From an uncultured Collinsella sp. (GTDB lineage: Bacteria > Actinomycetota > Coriobacteriia > Coriobacteriales > Coriobacteriaceae), in NCBI GenBank assembly GCA_902464965.1, contig CABQLI010000085.1, forward strand, positions 1 through 7,955: a stretch of DNA of 7,955 nucleotides, written 5' to 3'. The notes below the pieces were generated by a model. That model worked only from the letters and a program-made list of their open reading frames with translations. It did no database searches and was not told the origin of the DNA. Shown in pieces: positions 5,909 to 7,955 of this stretch. Both the position numbers and the translations under genes were made by a program. The stretch's first letter is position 1; every line of letters starts with the position of its first letter.

Positions 5909-6091
5909 ATGTACCAGCGTATCGTCATTTACATGCGCCTGTTCCGCGAGCGTTGGTCCAACAATTGCATCCGCTCTTCTCTTTGGGATGGCACCTGCAC
6001 CGGTGACGCGGCCTGCAACCCTACCTTGGGCTGCGCCTTCGGTACAGATGCCATCCTTTTTGCTGTAGGGGGAGCGTGCCATGGCAGGTAA
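5909..6091 (+). CDS. Small leader ORF, 60 residues, overlapping the second antiporter start
   Basis: CGGAG (5899-5903) sits 5 nt before an ATG that opens a 60-codon frame ending at TAA 6089-6091, 11 bases inside the antiporter gene in another frame. The product is not recognised. Its N-terminal part is arginine-rich (Arg 4, 10, 13, 15 and 22) with five cysteines spread over the rest (20, 30, 36, 42 and 57). The early codons are mostly the C- and G-ending ones used in the neighbouring genes, which favours translation. The intrinsic terminator at 5986-6061 lies wholly within this frame, so translating ribosomes would disrupt it and end at the antiporter start. That suggests a leader peptide controlling the downstream gene. 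A chance ORF, or a true small cysteine-containing peptide, remains possible. Confidence 0.42.
   Translation: MYQRIVIYMRLFRERWSNNCIRSSLWDGTCTGDAACNPTLGCAFGTDAILFAVGGACHGR
5986..6061 (+). terminator. U-tailed terminator or attenuator before the second antiporter
   Basis: GGATGGCA (5986-5993) pairs perfectly with TGCCATCC (6049-6056) and five T residues follow (6057-6061). Inner pairings extend the stem: TGCACCG against CGGTACA with one mismatch, then GGC, GCA and CCC against their complements. It sits only 19 nt before the start codon, after the leader ORF has begun, which suits attenuation better than ending an upstream message. The start region TGCCATGGCA (6077-6086) repeats part of the arms, so arm-to-start pairing is also possible. 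Confidence 0.6.
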
Positions 6092-7490
6092 AAAGTTCTC
6101 CCTGCTCGAGGTCATCCTCTCGGTTATCTGCGTCGTATTTACCATCGAGGCGGCTGCTCCGGCATCTGCTATGGGTAACGTGCAGTTCTTCTGGTGGATC
6201 TTCCTCATCATTACGTTTTTGCTTCCCTATGGCCTGGTGGTGGCAGAGCTCGGTACGGCGTTCGATTCCGAGGGCGGCCTGTACGATTGGGTTCGCTTGG
6301 GTCTGGGCGACCGTTGGGGCGCCCGCTGCTCCTGGTGCTACTGGGTCAACTTTCCGCTGTGGGTGGCAAGTATCGCCTGTATGTTTCCCAGTGTCGTCAA
6401 TGCGGTATGGGGTATCGAGTTTTCGCTTGGGGTCCGAATTGCCATCGAGCTTGCCTTTGTGTGGGGTGTCACCGTTATGGCGATGCAGCCGGTGGCGGAG
6501 GCCGATTGGGTCATGGATGGCGGCGCCGTCATCAAGGTGCTCATTACCGCCGTGGTGGGAATCGTCGGCATCTGGTTTGCCTGCAATAACGGCTTTGCCA
6601 ACGACATGGCGTTCGAGACCTTTGTCCCCGATCTGGGAGATACTAACTCACTGACGTATCTTTCGATCATCCTATTCAACTTTATGGGCTTCGAAGTGGT
6701 CGCGACCTTTGCCAGCACGATGAAAAACCCCTCGCTTGATATCCCCAAGGCGGTTATTGCCGGTGGCGTGGCCATTGCGGCAATTTACATCATTTGCGGC
6801 ATCGGCATTGGGGCTGCGGTTCCCACCGAGCAGCTTTCGCTCGATTCGGGCATTGTGGACGCAGTCGCCGCTATGGTGGGGCGCACCCACCCGCTAACGA
6901 TGATTGTTGGCGTGGCCTTTTTGGTGACGCTGTTCGCCAACATGATCTGCTGGAGTTTTGGCGTCAACAACGTTGCGAGCTATGCCGCGCGCCATGGCAA
7001 CATGCCGCGTCCCTTTGCGCTGGTGTCCAAAAAGACCGGCATGCCCAACGGCTCGGCGCTCATTAACGGTTGTTTTGCCAGCTTGGTGCTACTACTTCAG
7101 ATTCCGCTGGGCGAGGGTTCCGACGTTTTTTGGGTCTTCTTTTCGATGAACGTCGTCTTCCTGCTTATGAGCTATATCCCGATGTTCCCAGCGTTTTGGC
7201 GTCTGCGCAAATACGACGATCGCCCGCGCGTGTTCCGCGCGCCCTTCGAGGGCAAGGTGCTCGCGGTGGCGCTCGCGATTCCCGTGGTAGAGCTCGTGCT
7301 TTCGATTGTCGCTACGATTGTGCCGCTCAACAGCTCGCCCGCCGAAATGGCAAAGATGCCGATCCTCGTGGGCGTGGTGATCGGTGTGTTGCTGGGCGAG
7401 TTTTCGCGCCTCATATCGCGCCGCGGCCGCAGTGTCGATAATCCCGGCGTTGGCGCAAGGGGGACAGGTCGCTTTGCACCAAAACAGTAA
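6081..7490 (+). CDS. Second APC-family antiporter, paralogue of the aguD product
   Basis: This 469-residue inner-membrane protein is colinear with the antiporter encoded at 2531-3970 and clearly paralogous. Shared blocks include EAAAP in helix 1 (23-27), FFWWIFL (36-42), AELG (55-58), FNFMGFEV (199-206) and the NMxxWSFGVN segment of helix 8 (287-296). About twelve membrane helices are expected. It probably exchanges agmatine, putrescine or a related amine or amino acid, but its substrate could differ from its neighbour's. The ATG follows GGGGGAG (6068-6074) with a 6-nt spacer. Its C-terminal tail is basic (about 447-469), whereas the first copy ends in an acidic tail. Codon use is visibly less biased than in aguB, aguD and aguA, with many TTT, GTG, TTG and ATT codons, suggesting lower expression or a separate history. 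It is preceded by its own structured leader and terminator. Confidence 0.85.
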   Translation: MAGKKFSLLEVILSVICVVFTIEAAAPASAMGNVQFFWWIFLIITFLLPYGLVVAELGTAFDSEGGLYDWVRLGLGDRWGARCSWCYWVNFPLWVASIACMFPSVVNAVWGIEFSLGVRIAIELAFVWGVTVMAMQPVAEADWVMDGGAVIKVLITAVVGIVGIWFACNNGFANDMAFETFVPDLGDTNSLTYLSIILFNFMGFEVVATFASTMKNPSLDIPKAVIAGGVAIAAIYIICGIGIGAAVPTEQLSLDSGIVDAVAAMVGRTHPLTMIVGVAFLVTLFANMICWSFGVNNVASYAARHGNMPRPFALVSKKTGMPNGSALINGCFASLVLLLQIPLGEGSDVFWVFFSMNVVFLLMSYIPMFPAFWRLRKYDDRPRVFRAPFEGKVLAVALAIPVVELVLSIVATIVPLNSSPAEMAKMPILVGVVIGVLLGEFSRLISRRGRSVDNPGVGARGTGRFAPKQ

Positions 7491-7509
7491 CGCCGCGAGT
7501 TGCGCGGCG
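7491..7509. terminator. Hairpin between convergent genes
   Basis: CGCCGCG (7491-7497) and CGCGGCG (7503-7509) are exact complements with a 5-nt loop, immediately after the antiporter stop and 16 bases before the end of the opposing small ORF. The plus side is followed by CTTGCTGCAGTTTGG and the minus side by TTACTGTTTTGG, both only moderately T-rich. It may terminate transcription in both directions. Confidence 0.5.
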
Positions 7510-7525
7510 CTTGCTGCAGTTTGGA

Positions 7526-7717
7526 TTATTGCTCGCGGTGCTTGGAATCGGAATCAAGCTTAGGCGCAAAGTAGGGAACATGGCCCAGGTATGGGCGACT
7601 GTCCGGGCGCACCTTGGCGGCGCAGGGGACATCGTCGTAGGTAAGTGAGTCGCTCAGGCGGACGATGGCCTTGGCGGCGGGAGCGATAAGCATCTCGAAC
7701 GGTGAAATCGACGCCAC
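7526..7717 (-). CDS. Small hypothetical protein, 63 residues
   Basis: A GTG-started frame on the minus strand has a good ribosome binding site: AGGAG, read from 7727 to 7723, lies 5 nt upstream. The predicted protein is soluble and mixed in charge, with a hydrophobic N-terminal third (MLIAPAAKAIV, about 9-19), a middle containing several Asp and Pro residues, and a polar end. It is too polar overall for a membrane protein and has no clear signal peptide. I do not recognise the family and assign no function. It converges on the antiporter gene and shares the hairpin at 7491-7509. No link to agmatine metabolism is visible. The ribosome binding site is the main reason to believe it. Confidence 0.55.
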   Translation of the reverse strand: MASISPFEMLIAPAAKAIVRLSDSLTYDDVPCAAKVRPDSRPYLGHVPYFAPKLDSDSKHREQ

Positions 7718-7799
7718 GGCAGCTCCTTTTCCACGTGCGGCTCACGCTGAAGTTCGCGTCTATACGTTGCAAGTCTAGCATTTCGCCGCATGGGGCCTA

Positions 7800-7831
7800 A
7801 AACTACCACAAGGGCACCTTTGTGGTGGTTT
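7800..7831. other. 14-bp hairpin in the gene-free right end
   Basis: Bases 7800-7813 pair with 7818-7831 over 14 positions, with two G-T pairs and a 4-nt loop. The arms are ACTACCACAAGG-like and CCTTTGTGGTGG-like. The plus-strand arm ends in GGTTT, so it may be an intrinsic terminator, but no gene lies just upstream on the plus strand. The 238 bases from 7718 to 7955 otherwise show no credible gene; TGCTAGACT, read on the minus strand near 7770-7780, resembles an extended -10 for the small ORF. Confidence 0.45.
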
Positions 7832-7920
7832 GACTACCTTCGGGTTTGGACTATGACAACGCCGCAGTTAGAGGACGGACAGCGAGCGGGCCGCATTTGA
7901 GACAAGGTGACGTGAAACGA

Positions 7921-7949
7921 AAGGGCGCTGACCTTCTGGTCGCGCCCTT
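7921..7949 (-). terminator. Hairpin at the window edge, possible terminator of a gene to the right
   Basis: AAGGGCGC (7921-7928) with GCGCCCTT (7942-7949), and GACC (7930-7933) with GGTC (7938-7941), form a 12-bp stem with one bulged T and a TTCT loop. On the minus strand the stem is followed by TCGTTTC, so it could terminate a minus-strand gene beyond the window. Orientation is uncertain. Confidence 0.4.
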
Positions 7950-7955
7950 GAAGTT

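Noticed and set aside
5984..5998. T-box-like bases (GGGATGGCACCTGC) resembling the conserved T-box motif
   Set aside because: The match is partial, and here these bases form the terminator stem directly, whereas in T-box leaders they pair in the antiterminator. No stem I landmarks were found upstream.
5813..6211. 132-codon minus-strand open frame in the leader of the second antiporter
   Set aside because: It runs into the antiporter gene in antisense and crosses the leader helices; no domain was recognised.
1..7955. tRNA, rRNA, CRISPR arrays, insertion sequences or prophage genes
   Set aside because: None was seen: no transposase or integrase-like frame, no regularly spaced repeat array and no cloverleaf or rRNA sequence was recognised on either strand.

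Overview
The window holds an agmatine deiminase (AgDI) gene cluster, which converts agmatine to putrescine. GC-rich DNA, strong C/G third-position bias in the main genes and a membrane-anchored LuxR regulator suggest a high-GC gut anaerobe of the Coriobacteriia, perhaps a Collinsella-like organism. That placement is inference from style; no marker gene proves it.

Layout, left to right. A LuxR-type regulator with about seven membrane helices (27-992, minus strand) is transcribed away from the pathway genes. A 331-base divergent control region follows (993-1323). The plus-strand genes are putrescine carbamoyltransferase (1324-2397), an APC-superfamily antiporter (2531-3970), agmatine deiminase (4338-5543) and a second, related antiporter (6081-7490). 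A short convergent minus-strand ORF (7526-7717) and a gene-free tail containing two hairpins end the window.

How the genes work together. The antiporter imports agmatine in exchange for putrescine. AguA deiminates agmatine to N-carbamoylputrescine and ammonia. The carbamoyltransferase splits this with phosphate into putrescine and carbamoyl phosphate. The usual last step, carbamate kinase making ATP from carbamoyl phosphate, is not encoded here; the second antiporter lies where that gene might be expected. The regulator probably senses agmatine or a related signal at the membrane and activates the operon.

The least ordinary parts lie between the genes. All three gaps between plus-strand genes contain strong inverted repeats. 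Those after the first antiporter (367 nt) and after aguA (537 nt) share two hairpin modules in the same order and orientation, which looks like a dispersed repeat family or structured RNA. The leader of the second antiporter has a 25-bp imperfect helix with an alternative pairing, a small ORF with its own ribosome binding site that ends inside the antiporter gene, and a U-tailed terminator lying wholly inside that ORF. Together they resemble a translation-dependent attenuator. All base pairings were found by eye and were not folded or tested by comparison.
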